Part shown: positions 26,601 to 35,480 of the stretch, piece after piece
Layout of the letters: the number at the start of each line of letters is the position of its first letter
Numbering within the stretch: the first letter of the stretch is position 1
Source: a virus
Direction: 5' to 3' (one strand)
Length of the DNA: 53,368 bases
IMG/VR virus record: IMGVR_UViG_3300042475_005524
Span: 1-53,368 of that record
The notes under the pieces: generated by a model
Databases searched by the model: none
What the model was told of the DNA's origin: nothing
What the model saw: only the letters and a program-made list of their open reading frames with translations
Position numbers and translations under genes: made by a program

Positions 26601-29311
26601 AGCGTGCAAAACTTTCAAATTCGTTATCAAAAGCAGCACTGCAAAATAAAATTAGCATTGATTTAGCCGAGGAAAATTATGCAAGTGAAGTGGGCTTGCT
26701 TGCATTAAGAATTAATTTGGAGGAAGAGCTTAGAAAAAGAGTTCCAATAGAGGCTAGAGTGCGCAAGGATGCAATGGAGCTTAATAGAGCCACTTCTGAA
26801 AGAATAGATCAGTTGGGAAGAGATGCCCGTAATGCTGGACCGAGACTCAAGGCTCAAAGAGACATTCTGGATGCTGAAAGCCTAGTTATAGAATCTGAAA
26901 ATGCCATTAATGAAGGAAATATTGATTTGGCTAATGTAACTTCCTTGAGAAAATCAACTTTAGCTAAATTAATACAATCGGAAAAAAAAGCTGAAGAAGA
27001 GACATTGGCTTCTGTTCAAATAATTGGAAAAAAAATAGGAGCCAACAGAGCGGCTCTTGTCAGAGAAACTGGTTTGATAAACGCAGAAAATAATTATTAC
27101 AATATAGTTGAAAGACTTGCTGACATAAGCGCCTTAAGAGAATCTACTTTAGCGAAACTAAATCAATCAGAAAGACAGGCTGAAATTCAAAATCAGGCCG
27201 CAATTGAAACTGCATCAGAAAAATATGATACTGATCTTAATGCGATTAGGAGACAAGCTGAACTGACTGAGGCGCAAAATCGAGCGGCTGAAAATACCAA
27301 TCAATTAAATGCAGTGGTTATTGGTCTCAGGTTAGCCAGAGCAAAACTTGTTGAGTCAGAAAGAAAAGCTGAAGAAGAGAATCAGATCGCAATTCGAATG
27401 ATTGGTCAGAGTTATCAGGCTGATATTGATTCGACAAAGAGAAAAATTGAATATGCTCAAGCTTTAATTGGGCAGATAGATGCGGCAAAAGTAAATGAAA
27501 AAGTAACCGGAGAAATGACTCTGGAGGCTTTGAATTTGATAAATTCTTTGAGAGAGGCTCAAGCTAAATTTAATAACATCGACGATATAGAAGTAGGAAA
27601 TGAAGCTTTAAGAACGCGCACAAATATTCTTGGAGAAACTACTTCTACAATATCAAGGGGATTAGCGCTTTCAAATCTGGGGATAGGTGGAGAACTGGAG
27701 GCTCAAGCTTTTGCCAAGGTAGCGGAGCAGAGAAGAGCCGGAAGAAAGGCTGAAGACATCAGCGCATCAGAACTTTATGATATCTCTAAGGGTAGAAACT
27801 TAAGCATAAGACAGGGGCTGTCCATACAAAAATCGGCTCTTCTGGACGAAGCTCAGACATTCCAAGATATTATTGGTAAATCAACACCAAAGCTTTTTGC
27901 AGATGGTATGGCCGAAGCTATGCAAGCGGCTCTGAATCAAGCAGACGATCTTGGGGGCGCATTAAGAAATGTTGCATTGACCTTCCTTAAAAATCTTCAA
28001 AGCGCATTTTTGCAAAGCGCTTCAAGGCAAATTGTTTCTTCAATTCTTCCAAATGCTGTTCCTGGTATGAAAGAAGGTGGCTATGTAAAAGGTTATGCTT
28101 CAGGTGGTCTTGTAACAGGGGGCAGTGGCTACAAAGATGATGTTCCAGCAATGTTAAGCGAAGGCGAATATGTCATCCGTAAGTCTTCTGTAAATAAATA
28201 CGGTGCGTCTAACCTTCAAAAACTGAATTCGGGCGAGGCTCCTAAATTTGCCGATGGTGGTATCTTCTTGCCCGGTGTTCGCGGGCAGGGGCAAATTTCT
28301 GGATATAAAGATTTAACTGCTTTTGCCAAGCAAACTACAACAAGCGGAGCAACTGATGTATTAGCTGGCGGCGCAACAACTGCTTTTGCCAGCCTTGAAG
28401 ATCAAAGTTCAAGACTTTCTGCGTATGCGCTGATGAACGAAGACGATACTATTAATCAAGAGATTCGTAGTGCCCAAGAGCAGGCGATGAACATAATGGC
28501 GGAAAGAGAAGCCTACAGAACTGCGGAAAGAAAGGCGTTTCAAAAGCAGCTAATCGGAACAGTAGCTTCTGCTGCTTTAAGTTTTGGCGTTGGAAAGTTG
28601 GGTTCGATGTTTACTACAAAAACTCCTGCGGCAATTCCAAATTTAGGATTCGATGCTGCAAAGGCATCTTCTAATATTGGGCAAGTTGCGCTTCCAACTC
28701 CAAGCATGCTGTCCGCGCCAATAACAACTCCGAGTATAAGAACTCCAAGTACATCTTTTGGAGACTTTATGTCTCCAGCAAGAATCCAGACTCCAAATTA
28801 TGGAAGTGTGCTTTCGATGTTCCAGCCGCAAATGCAGTCTCCAGTTCTTATGGGATCTAGTATATTCTCAGCGCCTCGCGCTCCTGGTCGTGCTTACGGC
28901 GGGATAGTCAAGCGCTATAATACTGGTGGCCCAACAGACGATATCCCAGCCCTCCTTATGGGTGGCGAATATGTAATGAATCGCCAAGCCACCAAGAAAT
29001 ATGGCAGGCAGTTCTTCGATTCTATTAATCAAGGCCGCGCCCCAAGATTTGCAGACGGCGGCAATGTTTCAACCGCAGAGCCAAGCTTTGCTGAGAAAGC
29101 CGCTTCATCTTCCGACTCAAAGGCCACAGGTGCAACTAACGTTAGCATCAATATCAACGTTACTAGCGGAACATCAGATACCCAGACTCAGGGTGACACC
29201 AAGCAAGGCGGCGTTGATTATAAGAAGATGAGCGAGCAGATCAAACAAGTCGTTATCCAAACAATCAACGAAGAAAAGAGGCTAGGTGGATCACTAAGAC
29301 CGCGAAACTAA
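20690..29311 (+). CDS. tape measure protein with inserted enzyme-like modules
   Basis: 2873 residues, one of the largest genes here. Residues ~50-350 are a TP901-type tape measure domain (ALEFSRQGLSLEETLKRTQD, AVDTKFAVSAEDLAKGLSRA, ARGGAVIGNAFKTIFSRIRS), with a hydrophobic segment near 410-440. Six linkers of form G(Y/F)(I/V)PN(F/Y) lie at residues 627, 856, 1015, 1165, 1302 and 1377. Between them sit a PD-(D/E)XK-like module (E778, D796, D818-x-K820), a second (E884, D903/D905, E914-x-K916) and a HAD-like module (D1029-x-D1031-G-T, T1075, D1140). A second hydrophobic region (~1500-1580), long coiled coils, and two copies of a GGY/GEYV(I/M)-FADGG motif near the C-terminus follow. At ~1.5 angstrom per residue it would specify a very long tail. 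AAAGG seven bases upstream supports the start. Confidence 0.92.
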   Translation: MAKGITVPVVQSGLEASIEAAAKKAGPLNLSATVDPSSFKRLSQPLGRVSGLATEFEKSIAASNARVIAFGASVGIINGVQNAFASLVKTTIEVEKSLANIAVISGKTTDQLQPFSRALFEIAKNTAQSFQTASEAALEFSRQGLSLEETLKRTQDALTLTRFTSLSAAEAVDVLTAAANSFGATGITTSEILNKLVAVDTKFAVSAEDLAKGLSRAGSIAQEVGVNFDELNAIVTIAQERTARGGAVIGNAFKTIFSRIRSEETIQALQSIGIYSFDAEGRLKPVVSLLEELAGKINTLDETKKIEVLEAIASKYNINVLTALVDDLSSTASKFREARDVSSGAQSEAYQRQIELNKTLDAVISRVTNSAAQLADTLGKIGVTDSLKSLLNFFDSILTGINDVVDSEGIGGTIAKGLISGISGVFFKIGIPLLLAIFVKLTKDIAQFGTESLKTILGINKEVRERQALEQAVVNTLIKDQQVMASILSLSGDRRKQEEYLLGVYNRQLAALQQVQSIASTVAPALQAAGLSATSGTVKKRAAEGYLPAQEAADVRRGVGGADKSAKVVKIPNFSFGDGKKGTMYANTSEYIVPNYNGGDGSAIFNKDMVRKYGMPENAKKINAATGYIPNFVEESPKYSTAKEKELAKKKERRENYNNRVASSFGIAALLVKSEAEQREVESETAYGKMPKTDANFNQFSRVKFPVYGLKQSGLDQAKLGLLPEIEEPLRRAAFDVGLAASSQISGRQVAPEEYKTSFKKSLGGAGAFGGTIGSIFESAARTAFKFENSPDNTLDVPVVSDSVRTAFGITGGERSADLKGSVSDGVLRRFADQVINNGLIRDETPNVKQAIASKGYIPNFAKEKGIGGLAGKVIEILAGRVFESLVKDSDTVDLYENAARPDIDLNPEERSKEIKLSLDAAAKDDRVGKKVSQGGKGFTVVVPQNAQNEPSAVKKLQDKKVKIQRWPIRREKAFEGARKLLEIYENVDRSKIGNPLPLPGKQKGKRNDVTAVKGYIPNYAETLSEMYDWDGTIIPRMAGKPEEYIQSLQKLEKKDLLPIGKELASSKEKFDIATARPILFREPIKQTAQRLGLNVERIFPLGSMFENRRTMGVKGKPRKLYGPERKALFAEKTNRSIVDNQEDVLAALGSRGIDANLRNRGAFGFIPNFASQNAIDAMRRIISDPAAPQGEKDAASLKLSQLTKVSSLNNPRVAAQKTTKIKVPITQEDKDYLNQNKEKIVAGMGRSFGMLFNLDALEMGDLGYVKRLDPIVAKKLSEIAQKQGGRDSIRSLVDFGSAARGYIPNFAENEPLKEAISREMGAGVPAARVRVTQDGRLKNPKNPNGLAVINTRDEPNGKIPNDFRERGMRAAMASRGFVPNFADEDTSINVGGVFGMGSNKVDLSGIQTATTELLAKLKNSTIESDQFNTELESLTRAFNDLKTKALKDLKNKTENAGDATKKYSDAVQQKAKAIQAQKTAPTTGGGATGGDVAGRGKGLDIGKFLVLQTAVVGLTSAIQSATEQGSAAANALEGISAIGSGLATFVAIGTSLSPQFRILAAAATALASAFPLLSRLYEDFKDPAQRAAEALSKLAKEAEKTGRKISPEEFLAIFEEQDKIKKAEEKKKSATQQIQESLSKQGLGAGTETLQQLYAIANTLDLISKDGIVQQAELQKIIRTSQKALPVRGGAPGLGFVSTETGIDIGATIQSAREKVTEKRLADARKPQTEDRTVKTVKAENELLKIKFDILNSIVKKELEINNVYANRIRSINSENTALERSKTILLETKFSELQASQERRKIRAEEAKAISENANNLRSSLAGLQDQGLGNIFGEADTGKLQGLLEAFKTGGVGSEAFGKAFQAATARVGQDGKPIAGTNIAQLSSATQQDVYKNLNEAANNEARARNNAVNRVRDIDQAQKDFQSSTQLLINETNLLNAIISGTPVLVGKLNQTFSGAAKYEEILGGERAKLSNSLSKAALQNKISIDLAEENYASEVGLLALRINLEEELRKRVPIEARVRKDAMELNRATSERIDQLGRDARNAGPRLKAQRDILDAESLVIESENAINEGNIDLANVTSLRKSTLAKLIQSEKKAEEETLASVQIIGKKIGANRAALVRETGLINAENNYYNIVERLADISALRESTLAKLNQSERQAEIQNQAAIETASEKYDTDLNAIRRQAELTEAQNRAAENTNQLNAVVIGLRLARAKLVESERKAEEENQIAIRMIGQSYQADIDSTKRKIEYAQALIGQIDAAKVNEKVTGEMTLEALNLINSLREAQAKFNNIDDIEVGNEALRTRTNILGETTSTISRGLALSNLGIGGELEAQAFAKVAEQRRAGRKAEDISASELYDISKGRNLSIRQGLSIQKSALLDEAQTFQDIIGKSTPKLFADGMAEAMQAALNQADDLGGALRNVALTFLKNLQSAFLQSASRQIVSSILPNAVPGMKEGGYVKGYASGGLVTGGSGYKDDVPAMLSEGEYVIRKSSVNKYGASNLQKLNSGEAPKFADGGIFLPGVRGQGQISGYKDLTAFAKQTTTSGATDVLAGGATTAFASLEDQSSRLSAYALMNEDDTINQEIRSAQEQAMNIMAEREAYRTAERKAFQKQLIGTVASAALSFGVGKLGSMFTTKTPAAIPNLGFDAAKASSNIGQVALPTPSMLSAPITTPSIRTPSTSFGDFMSPARIQTPNYGSVLSMFQPQMQSPVLMGSSIFSAPRAPGRAYGGIVKRYNTGGPTDDIPALLMGGEYVMNRQATKKYGRQFFDSINQGRAPRFADGGNVSTAEPSFAEKAASSSDSKATGATNVSININVTSGTSDTQTQGDTKQGGVDYKKMSEQIKQVVIQTINEEKRLGGSLRPRN

Positions 29312-29314
29312 AGG

Positions 29315-30085
29315 ATGAAATCCTCCGTATCAAATTATGAAAACAGTCTTTATATCAGCGGCGTTAAAATATTTGGCGTCAACGATGTTAATTTCGGCTA
29401 TTCTTTACCAATTGAGCACATCAATGTTATCGGAGCTAATAAATTTACTACATTCACGAATAATGCGCCGCAATCGAATCTGAGTGTTCAAAAATATCTT
29501 TCGCCAGCAGATTTCTTTTTAAATTTTACAGGAGCGGGGCAGATTAGCGGAGGCTTATTTTATAATAATAAAAATTTTACTTTTAATCGGGCATATCTAA
29601 ATAATTATTCAGTTTCCTGTGCGGTTGGGAACTTTCCTTCTTTAAGCGCCGATTTTACTATTTTTGGCAATGTTGGGACTGGGGTTGCGGGCTCTGGAGC
29701 TTCGCAGACTGGAGCCTTATCGGTTGTGCGTCCAAGAGACATCGCTATTCGATGCGATGGCACAGGCACAAATAGAATTGAGGCTTTTACTTATTCAGTA
29801 GAGTGTCCAAGGCAAGCTTTTTATCACCCAACTGGATCAACTCCAATGGATGTCGTGACCTTGCGCCCATTTAGGGCAACCGCCCAATTTACAATTGGGG
29901 TTGATGATTATGAATCGAAAAGAGCTTTAGATTATATTGTTGACTCCAACAAACAGAATATTAATATAACAATAGGATCTCTAGTAACTTTTTCGATGTC
30001 GAATATGGAATTAATAAGCGAAACAATCAACTCGTCCGCAACCGACGAGCTTTCGTTAACGCTTAGTTATCAAGGATTTATCTAA
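29315..30085 (+). CDS. tail tube-fold protein, short paralogue (distal tail)
   Basis: 256 residues; the start lies 3 bases after the tape measure stop, with AAAGG directly before the ATG. By eye it aligns with the proteins at 15509 and 31047 over NFGYSLPIEHINVIGAN, APQSNLSVQKYLS and NRAYLNNYSVSCAVGNFPSL, and over a C-terminal beta domain. It lacks about 130 residues relative to them. Position after the tape measure suggests a distal tail or tail-tip ring subunit built on the tube fold (inference). Confidence 0.65.
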   Translation: MKSSVSNYENSLYISGVKIFGVNDVNFGYSLPIEHINVIGANKFTTFTNNAPQSNLSVQKYLSPADFFLNFTGAGQISGGLFYNNKNFTFNRAYLNNYSVSCAVGNFPSLSADFTIFGNVGTGVAGSGASQTGALSVVRPRDIAIRCDGTGTNRIEAFTYSVECPRQAFYHPTGSTPMDVVTLRPFRATAQFTIGVDDYESKRALDYIVDSNKQNINITIGSLVTFSMSNMELISETINSSATDELSLTLSYQGFI

Positions 30086-31047
30086 TGTCATTCCTATACG
30101 ACAGAGATTATAATGTCACTGGAACGGTTCAAACAACGTTTGATTTCAAGCCGTCTTATGGCACCTCTGTCAATTTTTCAGCAGATTTGACTTCATATAA
30201 TACTGTTGATAATTATTTATATACTATGCCCAGAGGACTGAATCATTTGCAGATGACGGTGCAAATGCCCTTTGAAAACAGAAAAGAGGCCGAAGCGACA
30301 AGGATCGCCAGCTTTTTTGAAAACCTTCGTGGTACAGGATATTTTACCTTTACTGATCCAGCTTCTATATACAAGCCAGTTAATTTATTTTGCGGCGGTA
30401 TTCAGACTAATTTCACTGTTAACGATCTTTATACAATACAAGTTGAATTGGCCACCGACCAAGTTTCGTCACTTTTAAATTGGAATGGAATGTTTGTTAC
30501 AGGTTCAGGAATCAAGGGAAGCTGGGCTACATCAACAGCGTATTCTAAGTACGATGTTGTTAGGCACACTGGTAACGCATCTTACCCGCAGAATACTGGC
30601 AACTTATATGACTGTTTTTATTACTGTACTGGTGACCACACGAGCCAATCTTCGATCAACGGCTCCGAAATCACCAACGGAAAATGGACGCAGGAGTTTT
30701 TTTACCAGCCAACTTACTCGTCAACAATTGGAAAAGAGACTTCTGTTTTAAAGACTGAGCTTCCATACTCTTTCACAAAGAGAAGCGACTTTGGACTTCA
30801 TGCGAATGTTATGAGGCAGTTTAGCATGGAGTTTAAAGGAATCAGCGACCTTGAGGCAAGATCGATTTTGCATTTCCTAACCGGAAGACAGGGATACAGA
30901 AAATTCCAGTATAAGATTCCGAATATCTATAATAAGAATAAGTATTTCTTTGCGCCTGAATGGAAGCATACTTTTGTTTATAAAAACGTTAACGATATTT
31001 CGGTAACACTAGTCGAAGATCCTGTCGGCATAAGGAGGACTTATTAA
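30085..31047 (+). CDS. minor tail protein, duplicated gpM-like domain with carbohydrate-binding-like insert
   Basis: 320 residues, TAATG overlap with the previous gene. Residues ~35-130 and ~220-315 appear to be two copies of one domain: MTVQMPFENRKEAEATRIAS and TGYFTFTD in the first, FSMEFKGISDLEARSILHFL and GYRKFQYKIP in the second. That resembles lambda gpM-type minor tail proteins. Between them, residues ~155-210 (SWATSTAYSKYDVVRHTG, YYCTGDHTSQ, GKWTQEFF) resemble a CBM5/12 chitin-binding-like fold with conserved Trp and Tyr. Likely a tail-tip component with a built-in sugar-binding module. Confidence 0.65.
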   Translation: MSFLYDRDYNVTGTVQTTFDFKPSYGTSVNFSADLTSYNTVDNYLYTMPRGLNHLQMTVQMPFENRKEAEATRIASFFENLRGTGYFTFTDPASIYKPVNLFCGGIQTNFTVNDLYTIQVELATDQVSSLLNWNGMFVTGSGIKGSWATSTAYSKYDVVRHTGNASYPQNTGNLYDCFYYCTGDHTSQSSINGSEITNGKWTQEFFYQPTYSSTIGKETSVLKTELPYSFTKRSDFGLHANVMRQFSMEFKGISDLEARSILHFLTGRQGYRKFQYKIPNIYNKNKYFFAPEWKHTFVYKNVNDISVTLVEDPVGIRRTY

Positions 31048-32225
31048 TGGGTAGGCCAATTTCATATGAGATGCAAATGATGTTTGTCGGCTCCTCTGGC
31101 GCTTTTGAGGAGTCGATGAATACTGGCAGCGGAATCAGTCGGCTTGATTTCATTCAAAGCTACGACTTCTCTTTCAATATTGAAAGAACTCCGCTGAAGC
31201 AAATCGGGTCAGATTCTTTTGCAACAAGGCAAACTCAGCTTGCGCCAGATGTTAATTTAAATATTGAATATTATTTAAATGATGGTTGGAACGATAAGTA
31301 TATTGGACTAGATATTCCGACAGGTGTGACTGGTAATCCATTTGACTCTATTCTTTCGTCTACTGGCGACCGTAATTTTTATATCAGTATTGCGCAAAAT
31401 GACGGTATTGATCAGAATTTGCAGACTGGAATCGTTAATAGTAATATCCTCGCGGTTGGTAATGCCTATATCACTAACTACGAGATCAGTGTGGCGGTTA
31501 ATCAGCTGGCGACTGTTTCCTGTTCTTTTGTGGGGGCAAATGCTAATGTGCAAGATTACGCGACTTCAAAGTACTTACCATCAGTAAATACTCTTGTTAG
31601 CGGCCAAAACGCTCAGGATGCTAATAAAAATTTTGCATTAAACTTTGTCAATAATTCTAGAACAGAAAGTTATCTGCCAAAAGCTAAAGAAATATTTGAT
31701 GGCGGTTGTCCTTATAGCAAATGCAAGATTACGCCGAATTTTCAGTCTGGAGGAGGAACGTCTCCAATTACTTTTGGATTTTTTGATGCAATTGCTAATA
31801 ACTTTCAAAGCATGCAGTTCTCCGTGCAGTTTGAAAGAAAAGCTCTTTATGGATTTGGTAATAACCATCCATATATTAGAAAAATCCAAAGACCAACAGT
31901 TGCAACTCTTGCATTATCAGCTTTAATTGATGACTTTCAGGCTGAAAATTTGAGTAAGGTTTTTCATAGCGAAGGAGGAACTCAGAAGTCCATGTTGATC
32001 GAATTCTTTAACCTCCAAGATGTAAAGAAGTTTGGATTATCATTGCAGAACTTAACACTTGAGTCTTATAATCTTGGCGCGAGGATTGGAGATAGGGTTT
32101 TAGTAGAAACTAATTGGAGTGTTGAAGTTAAGAACGGGGCAAGCGCAGATATTGGGATGGTTGGGTCTTATGGGCCGCCGCTTCTTGATGTGACAAAAGT
32201 CAACGAGTCTTTTAATGTAAATTAA
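31047..32225 (+). CDS. tail tube-fold protein, long paralogue (distal tail)
   Basis: 392 residues with a strong AAGGAGG ribosome-binding site (31032-31038) 8 bases before the ATG. By eye it matches the tube protein at 15509: DFSFNIERTPLKQIGSD, APDVNLNIEYYLNDG, GNAYITNYEISVAVNQLATV. The C-terminal domain also follows that pattern. Placement downstream of the tape measure suggests a distal tail or hub ring. Which of the three paralogues forms the tube cannot be decided from sequence alone. Confidence 0.65.
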   Translation: MGRPISYEMQMMFVGSSGAFEESMNTGSGISRLDFIQSYDFSFNIERTPLKQIGSDSFATRQTQLAPDVNLNIEYYLNDGWNDKYIGLDIPTGVTGNPFDSILSSTGDRNFYISIAQNDGIDQNLQTGIVNSNILAVGNAYITNYEISVAVNQLATVSCSFVGANANVQDYATSKYLPSVNTLVSGQNAQDANKNFALNFVNNSRTESYLPKAKEIFDGGCPYSKCKITPNFQSGGGTSPITFGFFDAIANNFQSMQFSVQFERKALYGFGNNHPYIRKIQRPTVATLALSALIDDFQAENLSKVFHSEGGTQKSMLIEFFNLQDVKKFGLSLQNLTLESYNLGARIGDRVLVETNWSVEVKNGASADIGMVGSYGPPLLDVTKVNESFNVN

Positions 32226-32228
32226 TAT

Positions 32229-34121
32229 ATGAGCGTTTCATTCCAAGATCTTCAAGAAGCACTGACCCTTGACGACAAGGATGAATTTATCATTTGGCAA
32301 AACTCAAGCAAAAGAAACAAAAGAGTAAAGAGAGGAAATCTATTTGCAAGCAAAGGTTTAACAGTAAAGGGTAAGTTTATTGATGTTGAAAGTGGCAATG
32401 ATGTTGGATTAGCAGCTGCTGCTGCTGCAAACGATGCTGCTGTCGCGCTAGCGACAGCGGAAGGGGCGCAATTATCAGCTAACGGCAAAAATAGAATATT
32501 TTATCAAAGCTCGGAGCCGACAAGCGGATCAGGAGGTACAAGCGGTTACGCCTTAATTGAAAATGACTTATGGTTTGATACTGATGGTGGATATAGAATG
32601 GCTAAATGGAACGGAACTTCTTGGGAAGACTATGGACTTGAAACAGAAGCTATTGCTAATCTTGATGCGGGAAAGATAACTGCTGGGTTTATTGGCGCTC
32701 AAGTTATTAATATTAATGGTTCTGAAGGAGGAGGTATTAGTGGAACAGCTGGCGCTGGAGGCTATATAGAATCAACAAATTTCGTTCCAAGTTGGGTCTC
32801 TGGCGCTTTGACCGTAAGGCAGTATACAACATCTGGAACATATGGCGCTTATTTAGGTAAACATATTCCAAGCGACGCTGTTCAAGTAAAGGTTTTACAA
32901 GGCGATGGAAAATATAAACTTTTTAGATCGCTACAAAATCAAGGAGAAAACGCTACAAATGCCCCGCCTTCTAGCGGAAATAATTCCTATTGGCAGGAAA
33001 TAACTGGAGCCAATATTCCAGTATTTGAAATAGAGCTTCCAGGCGGAGGCACAAAACAAATTCAGAATTTTGGATTCAGAATAGTAAGCAATGGATATGC
33101 TGAATTTGGAGGCTCTCTTTTTAGAGGGGCTGTTATTGCAAACGAGGGTTTTTTTGGTACTACTTCTAATGCGGTAAGATTAGATGACGATGGGTTGACT
33201 GTAGGAGACTATGGAAGATTAAAATCTGCTAGTCTTGGTTATAATGGAACTAGTTTCTTTGTAAACTCTGGGACATCTGGGGGGTTTTTTCTTGGAAACA
33301 CTCAAGCAGAAGGGGGACCAGCTCTTTACCAGTTATATATTGGCAGTCCAGCTGGAAATAATTTATGGTGGAATGGAACTAGTTTAATTATAAATGGTAA
33401 AATTGGATTGCCAGACGGTGGAGATCAAGACAGCGATGCCGGTTTAGAGATTACAAGCGGATTTGGTATTAGAAGGTCTACAAGGAATAAGGTTTTAACA
33501 ATAACCGGAGGAGATGGCAATGGTGTTACCTTCGGGTCACAGATTGACCTTGTTGGTACACAATTTATGGGCGCTGGAGGTGGTGCCGAGGGTCAGTTAA
33601 TTTTATCTGGCGGCTATGACGCTACTTTAGATCCAGTTGATCCTTCTCGCGATGGATGCATCATATTTAGAACCGCCAGAGAAGAGGATAATGAAAATAT
33701 TGGGGCTGTTAGAGCTAGAATAGATTTAGATGGAACTTTTAGAATTATTGCGGCAGATAATGTTTATTCTGAAGCGCCAAATGATGGGGCTGGAAATTTA
33801 ATTGTCGATAATGAGGTTGAAGCGATAGCTTATAATTCGACTTCTTCTAAGCGTTTTAAGAAGAAAATTAAAAATTTAAAAAATGGTCTTACTCTTGTAA
33901 AATCTTTAAGGCCAGTTACTTTTGAATGGAAAAATAAAAAAAGAACAAGTGATATAGGTTTAATTGCTGAAGAGGTGAATGAAATTCTTCCAATGGTTGT
34001 TGGAAAAAATACAAATGGAGAAATTTCAAGCTTAGACTATGGCAAATTAACTACAATTTTAATTCAAGCGGTTAAAGAGCTTTCTGTTGAAGTTGAAAAA
34101 TTAAAAAGTAAAATAGGCTAA
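32229..34121 (+). CDS. tail spike/fibre with C-terminal peptidase S74 intramolecular chaperone
   Basis: 630 residues. The N-terminus ([20 protein letters not shown]) may attach to the tail. Residues ~75-150 contain an Ala-rich helix and a [20 protein letters not shown] linker. The middle is beta-helix-like ([10 protein letters not shown]-type segments, [20 protein letters not shown]). The last ~90 residues are the S74 autocleaving chaperone: [15 protein letters not shown] around residue 540, [32 protein letters not shown] and [17 protein letters not shown]. This domain trimerises the fibre and then cuts itself off at the conserved Ser. Probable host-recognition fibre or enzyme at the tail tip. 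Confidence 0.85.
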   Translation: MSVSFQDLQEALTLDDKDEFIIWQNSSKRNKRVKRGNLFASKGLTVKGKFIDVESGNDVGLAAAAAANDAAVALATAEGAQLSANGKNRIFYQSSEPTSGSGGTSGYALIENDLWFDTDGGYRMAKWNGTSWEDYGLETEAIANLDAGKITAGFIGAQVININGSEGGGISGTAGAGGYIESTNFVPSWVSGALTVRQYTTSGTYGAYLGKHIPSDAVQVKVLQGDGKYKLFRSLQNQGENATNAPPSSGNNSYWQEITGANIPVFEIELPGGGTKQIQNFGFRIVSNGYAEFGGSLFRGAVIANEGFFGTTSNAVRLDDDGLTVGDYGRLKSASLGYNGTSFFVNSGTSGGFFLGNTQAEGGPALYQLYIGSPAGNNLWWNGTSLIINGKIGLPDGGDQDSDAGLEITSGFGIRRSTRNKVLTITGGDGNGVTFGSQIDLVGTQFMGAGGGAEGQLILSGGYDATLDPVDPSRDGCIIFRTAREEDNENIGAVRARIDLDGTFRIIAADNVYSEAPNDGAGNLIVDNEVEAIAYNSTSSKRFKKKIKNLKNGLTLVKSLRPVTFEWKNKKRTSDIGLIAEEVNEILPMVVGKNTNGEISSLDYGKLTTILIQAVKELSVEVEKLKSKIG

Positions 34122-34132
34122 GCTTTAATAAA

Positions 34133-35479
34133 ATGCCAGAAGAGCCGCCACCATCGACTTCGACTTCGACTTCGACATCGACTTCGACATCTGGTTCAAC
34201 ATCGAGTTCGACATCGAGTTCTGGTTCAAGTTCTAGTTCAACTTCTAGTTCAACTTCTAGTTCTAGTTCAACTTCTACTTCCAGTTCAACTTCTAGTTCT
34301 AGTTCCAGTTCGACTTCGAATTCAACATCGAACTCGACTTCTAATTCAGACTCTGCTTCGGTATCCGATTCGCCTTCGGTATCCGATTCTGTGTCCGAAT
34401 CGGACTCTGTGTCGGTGTCAGAGTCTGACTCGGTGTCCGTGTCCGAATCGGACTCTGTGTCGGTGTCCGAATCGGACTCTGTGTCGGTGTCAGAGTCTGA
34501 CTCGGTGTCCGTGTCCGAATCGGACTCTGTGTCGGTGTCCGAATCGGACTCTGTGTCGGTGTCAGAGTCTGACTCGGTGTCCGTGTCCGAATCGGACTCT
34601 GTGTCGGTGTCAGAGTCTGACTCGGTGTCCGTGTCCGAATCGGACTCTGTGTCGGTGTCAGAGTCTGACTCGGTGTCGGTGTCAGTGTCGGATTCGGTGT
34701 CGGTGTCAGTGTCGGATTCGGTGTCGGTGTCAGTGTCGGATTCGGTGTCGGTTTCTATTGAGATTACCACTACGCCGCCGCCGACTACGCCGCCGCCGAC
34801 TACGCCGCCGCCGACTACGCCGCCGCCGACAACGACGCCGCCGACAACGCCGCCGCCGACAACGACGCCCGCACCAACTACACCGCCGCCGACAACGACG
34901 CCTGCACCGACTACAACGCTTGCACCAACCACCACAACTGTTGCGCCGACAACTAGCACTACTCCAGCGCCGACAACTAGTACTACAGCTACCAGTACTA
35001 CTCAAACTAGTACCAGTACTACTCAAACTAGTACCAGTACTACCAGTACTACTCAAACTAGTACCAGTACTACCAGTACTACTACCAGTACTACTCAAAC
35101 TAGTACCAGTACTACCAGTACTACTACCAGTACTACAACTAGCACCACAACTAGTACTACTACCAGTACCACTACAACACCATCTCCTGTTTTTTGTAAT
35201 TATTTAGTAACTAATGAAAGCCTATCGATGGAAAGGGTTGATTTAGGTGAAATATTCTTTCCAAGAATTTCTGACAAAAGAGACGATATTAATTTTAAAA
35301 GTACTGGATACCAATATTCTGGAGTTGCGACAACAATTTTAAATGAAGATCCAATTGATATTTCTAATTTTTATGAAAAATCTACTGGAAATGGAATTGC
35401 TGCTGATGATCAAATAGATTACGATACGAACTATAAATTTAGCGGAGTAGATTTAAGATATTACTTTAGAAAGAAATAA
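34133..35479 (+). CDS. mucin-like Ser/Thr/Pro-rich repeat protein
   Basis: 448 residues. Four low-complexity blocks follow one another: Ser/Thr (residues ~8-85), SESDSVSV-type (~87-205), TTPPP-type (~212-275) and TSTT-type (~280-345). A short ordered C-terminal domain (~350-448) runs from [20 protein letters not shown] to YYFRKK. No signal peptide is seen. The composition is mucin-like and offers hundreds of hydroxyl acceptors for O-glycosylation. It sits between the S74 fibre and a glycosyltransferase island starting 1 base later, making it the most obvious acceptor for that island (inference). The reverse strand is also open over 34072-34959, but only as a consequence of the repeats. Confidence 0.75.
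   Translation: MPEEPPPSTSTSTSTSTSTSGSTSSSTSSSGSSSSSTSSSTSSSSSTSTSSSTSSSSSSSTSNSTSNSTSNSDSASVSDSPSVSDSVSESDSVSVSESDSVSVSESDSVSVSESDSVSVSESDSVSVSESDSVSVSESDSVSVSESDSVSVSESDSVSVSESDSVSVSESDSVSVSESDSVSVSVSDSVSVSVSDSVSVSVSDSVSVSIEITTTPPPTTPPPTTPPPTTPPPTTTPPTTPPPTTTPAPTTPPPTTTPAPTTTLAPTTTTVAPTTSTTPAPTTSTTATSTTQTSTSTTQTSTSTTSTTQTSTSTTSTTTSTTQTSTSTTSTTTSTTTSTTTSTTTSTTTTPSPVFCNYLVTNESLSMERVDLGEIFFPRISDKRDDINFKSTGYQYSGVATTILNEDPIDISNFYEKSTGNGIAADDQIDYDTNYKFSGVDLRYYFRKK
34391..34756 (+). repeat. 24-bp repeats with palindromic cores encoding SESDSVSV
   Basis: Two synonymous 24-base units alternate. One carries GAGTCTGACTC and the other GTCCGAATCGGAC, each a perfect inverted repeat around a single centre base. 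The array could form many small hairpins and is prone to slippage. Confidence 0.8.
34770..35180 (+). repeat. TTPPP- and TSTT-coding microsatellite arrays
   Basis: ACTACGCCGCCGCCG-type repeats (34770-34930) followed by ACTAGTACCAGTACTACT-type repeats (~34965-35180). They encode the Thr/Pro and Thr/Ser stalk of the mucin-like protein. Confidence 0.8.
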
Positions 35480-35480
35480 T

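Noticed and set aside
34072-34959. Reverse-strand frame of Asp/Ser/Thr/Glu repeats
   Set aside because: Antisense of the mucin-like gene; the + product has an ordered C-terminal domain and fits the operon.
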